Part shown: piece after piece, positions 1 to 9,242 of the stretch | Position numbering within the stretch: the first letter of the stretch is position 1 | Layout: each line of letters begins with the position of its first letter | Source: an uncultured Desulfovibrio sp. | Lineage (GTDB): Bacteria > Desulfobacterota > Desulfovibrionia > Desulfovibrionales > Desulfovibrionaceae | Assembly: GCF_944327235.1 (NCBI RefSeq) | Contig: NZ_CALVHE010000003.1 | Coordinates: 1 to 63,315, forward strand | Length of the DNA stretch: 63,315 bases | Direction of reading: 5' to 3' | Made by a program: the position numbers and the translations under genes | The notes under the pieces: model-generated | Database searches by the model: none | What the model was told of the DNA's origin: nothing | The model's input: only the letters and a program-made list of their open reading frames with translations

Positions 1-293
1 CCCCGCAGATCGGGCACCTTTCCCCCCATGAGCGCGAACAGTTCCGGGTAGGCTGTCTGCGATATGGTTTGTCCATTACATTCCAACCAGTTGAAGCTTC
101 CGTCGGGATTTTGCCAATCCGCCGGGTTTTGGGCTACCGGCCAGGAGATGATCGTGCCTACGGGGATGGAGCTTATCGGCTTGGCCGTGACTTTGACCAA
201 AGTCGGGTCGAATGAGGTCGCGTCAGCGGCATGAGTGGTGAGCGGCAAGGCGGACATCAGGATCAATACTGGAAAAAGGAAAAATCGTTTCAT
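1..293 (-). CDS. Tail-collar-like secreted protein (3' part outside window)
   Basis: Partial: the gene runs off the left edge, so only about 97 N-terminal residues are seen. The ATG at 293 follows a clear AGGAG site. The product starts with a signal peptide ending near THAADA, then a stretch GTIISWP...LECNGQ...YPELFALMGGKVPDLRG that has the pattern of the phage tail collar fold (GxI..W......WL.CnGq......YpeLf...G...PDLRG). Such domains occur at tips of phage fibres and of some pilus adhesins. It is the last visible gene of the leftward transfer operon, so a secreted tip or adhesin role is an inference. The N-terminal secretion signal argues against an ordinary phage tail gene. Confidence 0.6.
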   Translation of the reverse strand, partial: MKRFFLFPVLILMSALPLTTHAADATSFDPTLVKVTAKPISSIPVGTIISWPVAQNPADWQNPDGSFNWLECNGQTISQTAYPELFALMGGKVPDLR

Positions 294-348
294 GGGAACT
301 CCTTTTAGGCGGGCCGACCGGAACCGACCGGCCCTACCGCATTGCGGA

Positions 349-1266
349 TTACACGCCAAAGAGAGCGCGGACAGCGCCGACGCACTGTTCAAAAAGATAC
401 AGTTTTTCCAGCAGGGCGGCTTCGCCGGCTGATTCTTCCGTCTTGGGAGTCCGCACGGCAAGAAGCGTCAGCTCCGGCGTCAGGCTGAACTGCCAGGCAA
501 AGGCTTCGCCGTCCCGTTCCATGTTGATTTTCAGCCTGTCGATGGAAAAACCGGCTTCCAGCCCGGCCTGCGCGCTGGCCATGTCGTTCTTGGCCACGAT
601 GGTGACGGCCTCTTCCTCACTGGAGATGCCGGACAGCGTGACCTGTCCGCCCTGGGAGAAGGTATAGGCATGGCCATTGAAATCAGTATGCACTTCCCCG
701 TCAAAGACGGCTCGCAGGGGAGTTTGCGGATCTTCCGGCAGGGGCAACGGTTCAGGCGTGACGCCGAAGGAAGCCGCCGCCGTGTCCTGAAAGAGCTGAA
801 GTAGCCCCTTGCTCGCGGTGGAGACAAACGTCAGGCCCGTGTGCATATTCATGGCCACATCCACCAGAGAAGGGACGGGTTCCACGTGCGGAAGAAGACG
901 CAGCATGAGCTGCTCCTTCAGCTCCTTTTTGCGGGTGCGACTGACGATGGGGACATCCGCGCCGGCCCGTGCCATATTTTCCCGCTCCTCCTTCAGGGCA
1001 TCCTCGAAGTGTTTCTTGAGTACCGCGCCGGGGATGGAGCGGCGATCCACACGCAGGGTAAAGCAAAGCCACTCGCCGTACTCAGGCGAAGAATGGAAAG
1101 CGGTATCGGCCATATCCTCGATACCCGTCCAGCCGGCGGCGAGAGTTTCGGTTTTCAGGTCGTCAATGGGACGGAAGGCGTGCTGTCTGAGCTTTTGCGA
1201 GGTGACGCGATCAGGTGAGGCGATGGTGAAGACGGAAATATCCGTACTGGCACGCAGAAAGGGCAT
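349..1266 (-). CDS. rdgC: RdgC-like recombination-associated protein
   Basis: 305 aa, about the size of E. coli RdgC (303 aa). RdgC forms a ring around DNA and restrains RecA loading. Seen here are the N-terminal pattern AFRP...DLKTETLAAGW, the central basic run RTRKKELKEQLMLRLLPH and the following hydrophobic strand ending in an AS..GLLQLF-type helix, which match the order of conserved blocks in RdgC. Start ATG at 1266 follows AAAGGAG. It lies 18 bp downstream of topB in the same direction. RdgC homologues on mobile elements are thought to protect or tune recombination of incoming single-stranded DNA; here that is inference. Confidence 0.75.
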   Translation of the reverse strand: MPFLRASTDISVFTIASPDRVTSQKLRQHAFRPIDDLKTETLAAGWTGIEDMADTAFHSSPEYGEWLCFTLRVDRRSIPGAVLKKHFEDALKEERENMARAGADVPIVSRTRKKELKEQLMLRLLPHVEPVPSLVDVAMNMHTGLTFVSTASKGLLQLFQDTAAASFGVTPEPLPLPEDPQTPLRAVFDGEVHTDFNGHAYTFSQGGQVTLSGISSEEEAVTIVAKNDMASAQAGLEAGFSIDRLKINMERDGEAFAWQFSLTPELTLLAVRTPKTEESAGEAALLEKLYLFEQCVGAVRALFGV

Positions 1267-1284
1267 GGTGTACTCCTTTGATGG

Positions 1285-3579
1285 TTAGTTGCCGAAATCC
1301 GGCTTGCCGTTTTTCTCGAAAAACGACGCCTTGCAGTGGGGATAGCCGGAACAGTTGTAGACGGTGAACGTCTTGCCCGTGCGCCTGCTGACACGGCTTT
1401 GCCTGCGCAGAGGCTTGCCGCAGTCCGGACAGACGAAGCCGGAGTCCTGAGCGACCTTGCGGGGCACGGGCTTGCCGTCCACGTTGTCGAAAGTCGCGCC
1501 GCACGCCTTGTCGGAGCAGGCAAAGAAGTCATATCGCCGCCCGTTTTTTTCGCCCGCCACATGGCGCAAAGGCTTGCCGCAGGTCTCACAGGCAAACTCC
1601 GTCAGCGTCGGCGCGCGGCGTTCGCCCGGACGGCCCCGGTCATCCGGCAGATGGACGGGCTTGCCGTCGGGATGCAGATCCGCACGCAAGCAGCGCCAGA
1701 ACGGGCCGCGCTCGTTGCTGCTTTTCTGGAGCGGCTTGCCGCAGGCCGGGCAGGGAAAGACCGGCCCATCCACCTTGATGACGATCTCCCCGGAGAGCAG
1801 CGGCGCAAGCAGTGCGGGCAGCATGGCCGCCTGATCAGCCATGAAGGCATCCAGAGAGTCCGTGCCGTCGGCGATGGCTTTCAGGCGGCTTTCCCAGCGC
1901 GCCGTGGTCACGGGATCTTTCAGCGCCTGCGGCACCGCGTCGATGACCTGCCCGGCCAGACGTGTCGAAACAAGCGCCTTGCCCTGACTGACCAGATACT
2001 TGCGCGCTTTCAGGGTCTCCAGGGTCCCGGCACGGGTCGCTTCGGTGCCTATGCCCTCGTTTTCCCGCAAAATCCCCTTCGCATCGGCGTCATCGACAAA
2101 GCGGTGGACATTGGTCATTGCCTCGATGAGCGTGCCCTCCGTCCAGCGCGCCGGCGGAGAGGTTTTCTTCCTCAGGACATCCACCGCCTTGCAGGTGACG
2201 GCATCCCCCCGCGCCAATGCGGGCAGAGACTGCTCCGGTTCGGCTTCCTCGTCCGCTTCCCGCGTGACGCGCGTCCAGCCCGGTTCCACCACATGACGGC
2301 CCGTGGCCTGCCAGACCGTACCTTCCACGTCCAGCACGACTTTCTGCGACGTATAGCGCATGGCGGGATGGAACTGGACGATGTAGCCTACGGCGATGAG
2401 CTCATACAGCTTGCGCTCATCTTCAGTCAGAGTTCCGGGCATCTCGCCGGTGGGGATGATGGCATGGTGCGCCGTCACCTTGCCGGTGTCCCATGCGGCG
2501 GACTTCAGAGAGGGATCGGCCCCTTGCGCGGCGGCTTCCAGTCCAGGGACGCGGGCAAGCGCGCCGAGGATGCGCGCGGCATCCTCGAACTGCTCCGACG
2601 GCAAATAATTGCAATCCGAGCGCGGATAGGTCGTGAGCTTCTTTTCATACAGCGACTGAGCCACATCCAGTACACGCTGCGCCGTCATATCGAACCGCGC
2701 CGAGGCCGCCTTTTGCAGCGTTGACAGGCTGTGGGGCTTGGGTTGCGCTTTTTGACGGTTCTCCTGGGCGACCGAGGTCACGGAGCCAGTTTTGCCGCGT
2801 ACCGCATCAAGGATGGCGTCCACGGCTGCCGCCTTGACCAGCCGTCCCTGGTCATCCAGTCCGTCTTGCAGTTCTCCGGGAACGAAACGGGCGACGACAG
2901 TCCCGCGCGTATGCTCGAAGGTCGCTTCCGGCACCATATAATCTATGGGCTTGAAGGCGGCGATGGCCCTGTCCCGCGAGACGACCAGATTGAGGACGGG
3001 CGTCTGGACGCGGCCCAGCGAAAGAGTCTCGAAGATACCGGAATCCCGACCAAGATTGGTCAGGGCACGGGTAGCGTTGAGACCTACTAGCCAGTCAGCG
3101 CGGGAACGCGCGCGGGCCGCGTCCCGCAAGGAGGCATAGGCGGCATTGTCCGTCAGGCCGGCCAGCGCCTTTGCCACGGAGCGGGCATCAAGAGAGGCCA
3201 GCCAGATCCGCTTTACCGGGCCTGCATAGGCGAAGTGCTCCAGCACCTCGTCAACGAGGAGTTGGCCTTCCCGATCCGGGTCGCCCGCATGGACGACCGA
3301 ATCGGCCTTGCGCAGCAGGTCGCCAATGACGGCGATCTGCGCCTCGGCATCTTTCTTGGGCTTCATGCGCCAAGCGGGAGGTACGACGGGAAGGACGCGC
3401 CAGCTTTTCCAGGTCGGGTCATAGTCCTCCGGATCGCACTGTGTGAAGATGTGACCAAAGCACCATGTCACCTTGTCCTGGCCACAATCCCAATACCCGT
3501 TGCAGCGGCGCGGCGACGGCGACAGATTTTCGGCGATAGCCTGGGCCAGTGAAGGTTTTTCCGCAATAAATACGCGCAT
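1285..3579 (-). CDS. topB: DNA topoisomerase III (type IA)
   Basis: 764 aa. Toprim domain at the N-terminus (FIAEKPSLA at 4-12, DPDREG at 100-105). Active-site tyrosine is Tyr318 in the motif TTYPRSD. The C-terminal third carries three Cys4 zinc-ribbon-like units (CPACGKPL, CETCGKPL, CPDCGKPL), usual for topoisomerases handling single-stranded DNA. TopB/TraE-type enzymes are carried by many conjugative elements, where they resolve or relax DNA during transfer and replication. Start ATG at 3579 follows GAGAGGAG. It sits directly downstream of an unknown gene and upstream of rdgC. Confidence 0.93.
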   Translation of the reverse strand: MRVFIAEKPSLAQAIAENLSPSPRRCNGYWDCGQDKVTWCFGHIFTQCDPEDYDPTWKSWRVLPVVPPAWRMKPKKDAEAQIAVIGDLLRKADSVVHAGDPDREGQLLVDEVLEHFAYAGPVKRIWLASLDARSVAKALAGLTDNAAYASLRDAARARSRADWLVGLNATRALTNLGRDSGIFETLSLGRVQTPVLNLVVSRDRAIAAFKPIDYMVPEATFEHTRGTVVARFVPGELQDGLDDQGRLVKAAAVDAILDAVRGKTGSVTSVAQENRQKAQPKPHSLSTLQKAASARFDMTAQRVLDVAQSLYEKKLTTYPRSDCNYLPSEQFEDAARILGALARVPGLEAAAQGADPSLKSAAWDTGKVTAHHAIIPTGEMPGTLTEDERKLYELIAVGYIVQFHPAMRYTSQKVVLDVEGTVWQATGRHVVEPGWTRVTREADEEAEPEQSLPALARGDAVTCKAVDVLRKKTSPPARWTEGTLIEAMTNVHRFVDDADAKGILRENEGIGTEATRAGTLETLKARKYLVSQGKALVSTRLAGQVIDAVPQALKDPVTTARWESRLKAIADGTDSLDAFMADQAAMLPALLAPLLSGEIVIKVDGPVFPCPACGKPLQKSSNERGPFWRCLRADLHPDGKPVHLPDDRGRPGERRAPTLTEFACETCGKPLRHVAGEKNGRRYDFFACSDKACGATFDNVDGKPVPRKVAQDSGFVCPDCGKPLRRQSRVSRRTGKTFTVYNCSGYPHCKASFFEKNGKPDFGN

Positions 3580-3588
3580 ACGCTCCTC

Positions 3589-4227
3589 TCATTTGAATCG
3601 AATGATGAAATTCCTCTGCGGGATGTCATGGACAGCGCCGAAAAAAGCGAACGTGCGCTTCCTCTGGTGCGGCACGCCGCCCATGTCGGAAAAGCGTATA
3701 TCCGCTTCCAGCGTGAACTCTCCGAGCACATCCCGCATCCGGGCATTGTCCCGCTCAAGCCCCCATTCCACCGCCAGTTCAAGCAGAGGAAGGAGGTAGG
3801 CGGGCAGCTTCATTTCAGCGGCATGTTCCCCGCCGGGCAGCAGGTGATCGATAAAAGCCGCGCACGGAAGGGAAAGGCCCCTGCTTGAAAAGCCGTTTTC
3901 TTCAGAGTGGAAAATCTTTATCTGCCCGTCTTCTCGCGCCAAAGAGATGCCTTCGTCCCGCAGCGCCTCGTTAACGACGGGAATGAGTCGCTCCAGGGGC
4001 ATGGAAAGCTCCACGCGCACATCTTTGGCCACGCCGAATCCGACATTGCGAAGCCGGAGACAGGGGGCATCCTCTCCGGTGGTGAGGACAGGAAAGATGC
4101 AGGCGATGTCCGGACGCCATGAGGCTTCCCGCTGCCGCTTCATTTCCGTCACCGTGCGCCATGTCGCCAGAGCGGCGGCGCAGGAACCCAGGGCGGCAAA
4201 CATGCTGGCTATATCGGAGACGTTCAT
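3589..4227 (-). CDS. Hypothetical protein with N-terminal membrane segment
   Basis: 212 aa, not recognised. The first ~25 residues form one probable membrane helix (MFAALGSCAAALATW), followed by a basic coiled stretch and a mostly soluble domain with aromatic strands. The stop lies 9 bp before topB and the start 1 bp after the stop of the primase gene, so it is a tightly coupled member of the transfer operon. No catalytic motif is visible. Such membrane-anchored soluble proteins are common but I cannot assign a role. Confidence 0.6.
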   Translation of the reverse strand: MNVSDIASMFAALGSCAAALATWRTVTEMKRQREASWRPDIACIFPVLTTGEDAPCLRLRNVGFGVAKDVRVELSMPLERLIPVVNEALRDEGISLAREDGQIKIFHSEENGFSSRGLSLPCAAFIDHLLPGGEHAAEMKLPAYLLPLLELAVEWGLERDNARMRDVLGEFTLEADIRFSDMGGVPHQRKRTFAFFGAVHDIPQRNFIIRFK

Positions 4228-4228
4228 G

Positions 4229-6802
4229 CTACCGCTCCAGCTCCTGTTCAGCGACCTGCTCCCGAACGGCGGAAAGCCCTCTGGAACGGTGCAGATCGTT
4301 GAAGTCCGTCTGGCCCCGCGCCTTCTCCTCTCTGGAGAATTCGGGGATGACGGCTATCCCTCCCACGGCCTGCGCGGCCTCTTTGGCCTTTTCCACGCCG
4401 ACATTGTTTTCCCTGGTGTGGTCATTGTCCGCGCAGATGATGATAGCGGCATTGGGATGCCGTTCCCGGATGGCTTCGGCCACGGAGCGCAGATTGCCCG
4501 CATCAAAGGCGACGGCCACCGGCATATCCGTGGCCATATGCAGGCTCGCGCCCGTGGCATAGCCCTCACAAATCAGGATCTCCCCATGCGACAAATCCCT
4601 GTCCTCACCGCCGATAAGGTGGAAGTTGCCCTTCTTTTCGATCCCCCTGGCAAAGGCTTTCTGCCCGTCCGGAGCGATGGCCTGGAAGCCGCGCATCTCT
4701 CCGTCCACATTGCGTACCGGGATGATGAGGTTCAGTCCGTCCTGCTTCACCCCGAAGGCATCCACGCCCTTGGCTTCCAGATAGGGGGCGTCCGTGACGC
4801 CGGCAAAGCGATCCCACATTTCCTTGCAGCGGGAAGCGGCGGCATCATACGCCGCCCGGCGTTCCGCTTCCGCTTCGCGCAGGCGCTCCGCCCGTTCCCG
4901 TTGCTGCCGTTCGCGCTCCTCCGGCGCAAGGACGACACCGGTCGCCCTGAGCTTGATCAGCTCGCCGGTGATGTGGTTCTGCGCCCAGCCGGCGGGGATG
5001 CCGTCGCCATGCAGGCAGTAGGCCCCGTCCAGGCCCTTGCCGTTCTTGGCCAGCACAGGCACGCGGTGCGTCCTGCCGTCCAGCACGGGCAACTCGCCCC
5101 GCAGATCGAGGCCCAGCTCTTCCAGCTTGCGGGCAAACTCCTGTTGCGGATCCAAAGTTTGCTGAGAACGACGTTCCACCTCTTTCGCATTGAGCCAAGG
5201 CGACAGCGGCTCAAGGTCGGTCCCCACCGGCGCGTACCACTGCTTGCGCTCCCTGTCCCAGCGCGCGCCCAGCTTCTTGGCCAGTTCCTTGTCTTCATAG
5301 GGCACATGCAGCGCCGTGGGCTTTTCCGCCCGCCTTTCCACCGTGGATACCGAGCCGCTGACAGCCATATCTCGCTCCTGTTGCTGTTCGGACAAAAAGG
5401 GCCGCAGGGGAGCAAGGTCAACGCCTTCCGGGGCGTACCACCGCTTGTTGTCCCTGTCCCAGCGTGCCCCCAGCTTCTTGGCCGTGTTCCTGGCCGTGTA
5501 GGGAATGTTGAGCCATGTCCTCTCCGGGGAAGTCTCCCGTGACGGATACCGCTCGACGGCATCCTTTGACGCGCCATCGTTCCGCCGGGCGGAGGATAGT
5601 TCGGGGACATCCCGCGCCTGTTCGGCTTCGGCAAGCCACGGACGCAGCGGTTCAAGGTCGGTTCCCGCCGGGGCGTACCACTGCTTGCGATCCACATCCC
5701 AGCGTGCGCCGAGCCGCTTGACCTCGTTCTTGTCCCTGAAGGCGACATTAAGCCATGTCTTTTCCGGCGAAGTCTTTTGCGGGACGCTCCGCTCCGCATC
5801 CTCCCCGCCGGTTTCGATCTCCTCAAAGTCGGCAAGGGATTCTCCGCGCTCCGGCTCACGATTGTCGAGGCCGAGTTCCCGTTCCAGCTCCAGCACATAG
5901 TCCCGGATGTGTTCGGCGGCGCGGCAGGCATGGATGATCTCGTGCGGATCATCCTTCAGCGCCTGGATCCAGTTCTGGACATAGGCGGCGTGCTGCCCAG
6001 GATCATGGCCGACGCCGATGTCTTCTCCCAGCATCCACGAGGCGATCTCCGCCCGCAGTTCCTCTTTGGCATACGCCTGGGTACCGCGCGGGCCGAACTC
6101 CCGATCCAGACGGGAGGTATGGCCAGTCCAATGACCAAGCTCATGCAGAGCTGTGGCATAGTATTTATCGCCGGCATCAAAGCTGGAGCGCGGCGGCAGA
6201 TGGATCTCATCCGTGGACGGTCGGTAGAACGCCTTATCCGCCTGGTCATGCTTGATGACAGCACCGGAAGCTTTCAGCAGGGCTTCCGCCCGTTCCTGCG
6301 GCTCCCATTCGTAACGCTTTGCCGGCAGTTCCAAGGGCGGCAGACCGTCGATTTGTGAGCCGTTGAAAACGCGGGAAAAGCACACTACAGGCCGTTCCAG
6401 CAGGACGGTCTCCCGTTCCGGCTTGCCGTCCTCGCCGAGGATCGGTCTGCCTGCATCGTCCAGCCTGTCCCGCTCCCGTGTGAACGAGTAGTAGACGATG
6501 GTCGTGGATCTGCTGCCTTTCCTGATGCGGTAGCCCTGTTCGTTGGCCTGCCGCATGGTCATCCAGCGCGGATCGTCAAAGCCGTTCTCCAGGGACGAAA
6601 TGGCCAGGTTCAGCCGGTTCACGCCCTTGTAGACCGTGCCGCTTGCGGGATTGTGGAACGACATGCCCCGTGCGGGTTCCCACGGCTTCTGCCAAGGGGC
6701 TGTTCCCTGCTCCAGCAGGGAGATGACCTTCTCCGCAAACCGCTCGTGGAACGGCTTTCGCCGTTCTCCCTGTTTATGCTGCTTTTCCCTTGTGTCACTC
6801 AT
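4229..6802 (-). CDS. traC: ArdC-type antirestriction / TraC-like Toprim primase fusion
   Basis: 857 aa from the ATG at 6802, which follows GGAAAGGAG; an in-frame upstream ATG at 6916 lies inside traF and is rejected. Domains in order: ArdC N-terminal ssDNA-binding domain (about 15-160), zincin metallopeptidase-like part with HELGHWTGH (about 220-228), three DUF5710-type repeats (349-390, 429-470, 496-537; each with K.LGARWD...K.WYAP), and a C-terminal Toprim domain (CEGYATGASL near 745-754, ADNDHT near 791-796). RP4 TraC has a related ArdC-primase plan: it is exported with the DNA and primes the complementary strand. The start overlaps traF by 8 bp. Three DUF5710 copies in a row are notable. 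Confidence 0.88.
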   Translation of the reverse strand: MSDTREKQHKQGERRKPFHERFAEKVISLLEQGTAPWQKPWEPARGMSFHNPASGTVYKGVNRLNLAISSLENGFDDPRWMTMRQANEQGYRIRKGSRSTTIVYYSFTRERDRLDDAGRPILGEDGKPERETVLLERPVVCFSRVFNGSQIDGLPPLELPAKRYEWEPQERAEALLKASGAVIKHDQADKAFYRPSTDEIHLPPRSSFDAGDKYYATALHELGHWTGHTSRLDREFGPRGTQAYAKEELRAEIASWMLGEDIGVGHDPGQHAAYVQNWIQALKDDPHEIIHACRAAEHIRDYVLELERELGLDNREPERGESLADFEEIETGGEDAERSVPQKTSPEKTWLNVAFRDKNEVKRLGARWDVDRKQWYAPAGTDLEPLRPWLAEAEQARDVPELSSARRNDGASKDAVERYPSRETSPERTWLNIPYTARNTAKKLGARWDRDNKRWYAPEGVDLAPLRPFLSEQQQERDMAVSGSVSTVERRAEKPTALHVPYEDKELAKKLGARWDRERKQWYAPVGTDLEPLSPWLNAKEVERRSQQTLDPQQEFARKLEELGLDLRGELPVLDGRTHRVPVLAKNGKGLDGAYCLHGDGIPAGWAQNHITGELIKLRATGVVLAPEERERQQRERAERLREAEAERRAAYDAAASRCKEMWDRFAGVTDAPYLEAKGVDAFGVKQDGLNLIIPVRNVDGEMRGFQAIAPDGQKAFARGIEKKGNFHLIGGEDRDLSHGEILICEGYATGASLHMATDMPVAVAFDAGNLRSVAEAIRERHPNAAIIICADNDHTRENNVGVEKAKEAAQAVGGIAVIPEFSREEKARGQTDFNDLHRSRGLSAVREQVAEQELER

Positions 6803-7313
6803 GATTGCTCCTTTCCAGAACGAATACAGGCTCCATCCGGACAAGACTGTCCAGCGGCACGAATCCGAAATACCGGCTGTCGAAACTGCCGGGATGATCC
6901 GCCAGCACAAGGGCACTGCCAGGCGGTATCACGCCTTGCAGGGACGCCCGCGCAAGCGGCCTTCCCTTGCCGTCTCTGGCCAGAGGGACGCCCGGCCAGC
7001 GACGGGGCTTGTCCTCCGGCCCACAGACGATCCCTTCATCCGTCAGGCGCACCTGATCGCCGGGCAGACCGGCAAGGCGCTTCATGAGGGGCCGCAGGCC
7101 GGACGGGCAGGAACCGGAGGCCACATAGCCGCGCTCCCTGGCCAGGTCGGCGAAGGATCCCTCCAGACAGAAGCCCACCACATCCCCCCGCCGGAGCGGC
7201 CCGTCCGCCAGCCGGTAGACGCCGCGCGGCAGCGAACCAGTGACGTTGAGGCGAAAACCGCTTGCATAGCCCAAGGCAAGCAGGGCCAGAACGGCAATGA
7301 CGCAACGGATCAT
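6795..7313 (-). CDS. traF: TraF-like conjugative transfer signal peptidase (S26)
   Basis: 172 aa. One N-terminal membrane helix (residues 3-19) is followed by a periplasmic catalytic domain. The motif NVTGSLPRGVYR places the nucleophile at Ser27 and LMKRLAGLPGD places the general base at Lys78, the Ser/Lys dyad of S26 peptidases. In RP4, TraF cyclises the TrbC pilin. The ATG overlaps the traG stop by 4 bp, and the gene end overlaps the primase start by 8 bp, so it is translationally coupled on both sides. The VirB2-like TrbC encoded at 33.9 kb is the likely substrate. Confidence 0.88.
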   Translation of the reverse strand: MIRCVIAVLALLALGYASGFRLNVTGSLPRGVYRLADGPLRRGDVVGFCLEGSFADLARERGYVASGSCPSGLRPLMKRLAGLPGDQVRLTDEGIVCGPEDKPRRWPGVPLARDGKGRPLARASLQGVIPPGSALVLADHPGSFDSRYFGFVPLDSLVRMEPVFVLERSNHE

Positions 7314-9235
7314 GCGTCCTCCAGAAAATCCTCAAAGCGTATCGTGGGCGCAGGCGCGGACGGTTGTTCCTCTGCCGGCGCGGGCGCGCGATACAGGGAA
7401 TCCGACACGGCGGGAGCGGGCATCTTCGAGCGTTCGGAAAACACCGGATCGCGGAAGTAGAGGATCTGCCGCCCGTAAATGGGCGGCTGTCCCGCCGTGA
7501 AGACAAGCATGTGGCCGGGCTTGACGACCTTGCCCGATGCGTCCTTCACCGCGCCGGGCAGCTTGCCGCACTCGTCCGGCGTCAGCAGCGGACGGGCCGT
7601 TTCCGAGATGCTGATGGAGCGGGACGTGCCCCCCTTGCCCTTGGACAGGGACTCCTTGCGTTCAACCACCGTCGTCTGACCTGTCATCTTGGACAGTACT
7701 TCCGCCGTTTCGGGATCATTGGGCGCGTAGGCGATGCGCACATGGCAGTTACCCATGATGGAGGTCTCCTTGCCGTATTCGCCATAGAGCTGACGGATGT
7801 CCTGGATGATGATGTAGAGCTTGCCGCCGTACCCGGCGATGTAGGCAAGCCCCTTTTCGATGACCGGCAGCTTGCCCAGAGACGTGAACTCGTCCAGCAT
7901 GAACAGCAGGCGATGCCTGTAGCCCGCCTTGCTCGCGCCGCCCTCGAATTCCATCTTCGCGCAGACATGGCGGACGATCATGTCCACCATGAGGCGCATC
8001 AGCGGGCGCACACGGTCGATGCCGCTTGGCGGCACAACCAGATAGAGATCCACCGGCGAGTCGCTGTTCATCAGATCTTTCAGCCGGAAATCCGACCGCG
8101 AGGTGTTCAGGGCGATGATGGGATCGCGGTACAGGCCCATGTTGACCAGCGCCGTGGAGAAGACGCCGGAGCGCTCCTTCTTCTCCTTGGCCAGCATCTC
8201 CCGCGCGCTGGAGGCGATGAAGACATGGCAGGCGTGCATGACTTCGGCGGACGGCTTTTGCTCGAACTTCCCGAACAGATCGTCATGGGAGCCGGTCATG
8301 GCGCTCAACAGCTCGTCCATCGAACCCTTTTCCCCGGCCAGCGTGAGCGTCAGGTCATGCAGGGTGGCGAAGCGCTTCTCCCGCGCCATGACGGTGATGC
8401 AGCAATGGAGAATGGCCCCGCCAAAGAAGGAAAAGGCGGCCTTTGTCCAGTGTTCGCTCAGCCCCTTGCCGTCCGGATCGATGAGCATGAGGGCGATATT
8501 CTGCACGTCCTGTATGGCCTCAAGGCTGTGCAGCCGCACTTCCGCCAGCGGATTGAAGGAGCAGCCGTTGCCGGAGGCATCCGTGGGATCGAACCGCAGC
8601 ACCTTGTGCCCTTGCGATCGCCGCCAGCCGGCGGTCAGCGCCCAGTTTTCCCCCTTGATGTCCAGCGTGATGGACGACCCCTGCCAGGCAAGCAGGGTCG
8701 GCAGGATGAGGCCCACGCCCTTGCCGGAACGGGTGGGCGCGAAGCACAGGATGTGTTCCGGGCCGTTGTGCCGCAGATAGCGCAGGCGCTTCTTTTTGGC
8801 GTCCCACCAGCCGCCCACATAGACGCCCTGGCCGTTGAGATAGCCCATGTCCCGTATCTCCCGTTCCGTGGCCCAGCGCGCGGATCCGTGCAGGATGGCA
8901 TTGCCCCGGAGCAGGCGCATGGCCATGACGCACAGCAGCACGAACATCAGCGGCAGGATGAAGAACGTCTGGCCGACCGTTTGCGCGCCGGTCATGATGT
9001 CTGGATGGATGTCCCAGATGAAGATCTTCCACGGCGCGTAGACGGGCAGCTTGCCCAGCCTGAACAGCGGAGCGCCGAGGGCCTCATGGAAGCCGTAGTC
9101 CGACGCCGCCTTGAAGGTGGCCGCCGTCATGCCCAGCAGCGCCAGCACGGGAATGGCCGCCAGCGCCACCCAGAAGGCCGTCCGGGGACGGCGGGACTCC
9201 TTCTGATCCTGAAGACCGTAATGCCGTTCCTTCAT
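7310..9235 (-). CDS. traG: TraG/VirD4 type IV coupling protein
   Basis: 641 aa. Two N-terminal membrane helices (about 22-42 and 88-110) anchor the ATPase domain. Walker A is at 166-173 (APTRSGKG) and Walker B is LLFMLDEF followed by TSLGKLP, both typical of TraG/VirD4. The protein docks the relaxase-DNA complex onto the mating channel. Start ATG at 9235 follows GTGAGG. It sits between trbI and traF; in RP4 traG and traF are also adjacent. The relaxase it should recruit is not in the window. Confidence 0.95.
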   Translation of the reverse strand: MKERHYGLQDQKESRRPRTAFWVALAAIPVLALLGMTAATFKAASDYGFHEALGAPLFRLGKLPVYAPWKIFIWDIHPDIMTGAQTVGQTFFILPLMFVLLCVMAMRLLRGNAILHGSARWATEREIRDMGYLNGQGVYVGGWWDAKKKRLRYLRHNGPEHILCFAPTRSGKGVGLILPTLLAWQGSSITLDIKGENWALTAGWRRSQGHKVLRFDPTDASGNGCSFNPLAEVRLHSLEAIQDVQNIALMLIDPDGKGLSEHWTKAAFSFFGGAILHCCITVMAREKRFATLHDLTLTLAGEKGSMDELLSAMTGSHDDLFGKFEQKPSAEVMHACHVFIASSAREMLAKEKKERSGVFSTALVNMGLYRDPIIALNTSRSDFRLKDLMNSDSPVDLYLVVPPSGIDRVRPLMRLMVDMIVRHVCAKMEFEGGASKAGYRHRLLFMLDEFTSLGKLPVIEKGLAYIAGYGGKLYIIIQDIRQLYGEYGKETSIMGNCHVRIAYAPNDPETAEVLSKMTGQTTVVERKESLSKGKGGTSRSISISETARPLLTPDECGKLPGAVKDASGKVVKPGHMLVFTAGQPPIYGRQILYFRDPVFSERSKMPAPAVSDSLYRAPAPAEEQPSAPAPTIRFEDFLEDA

Positions 9236-9242
9236 GGAAACC

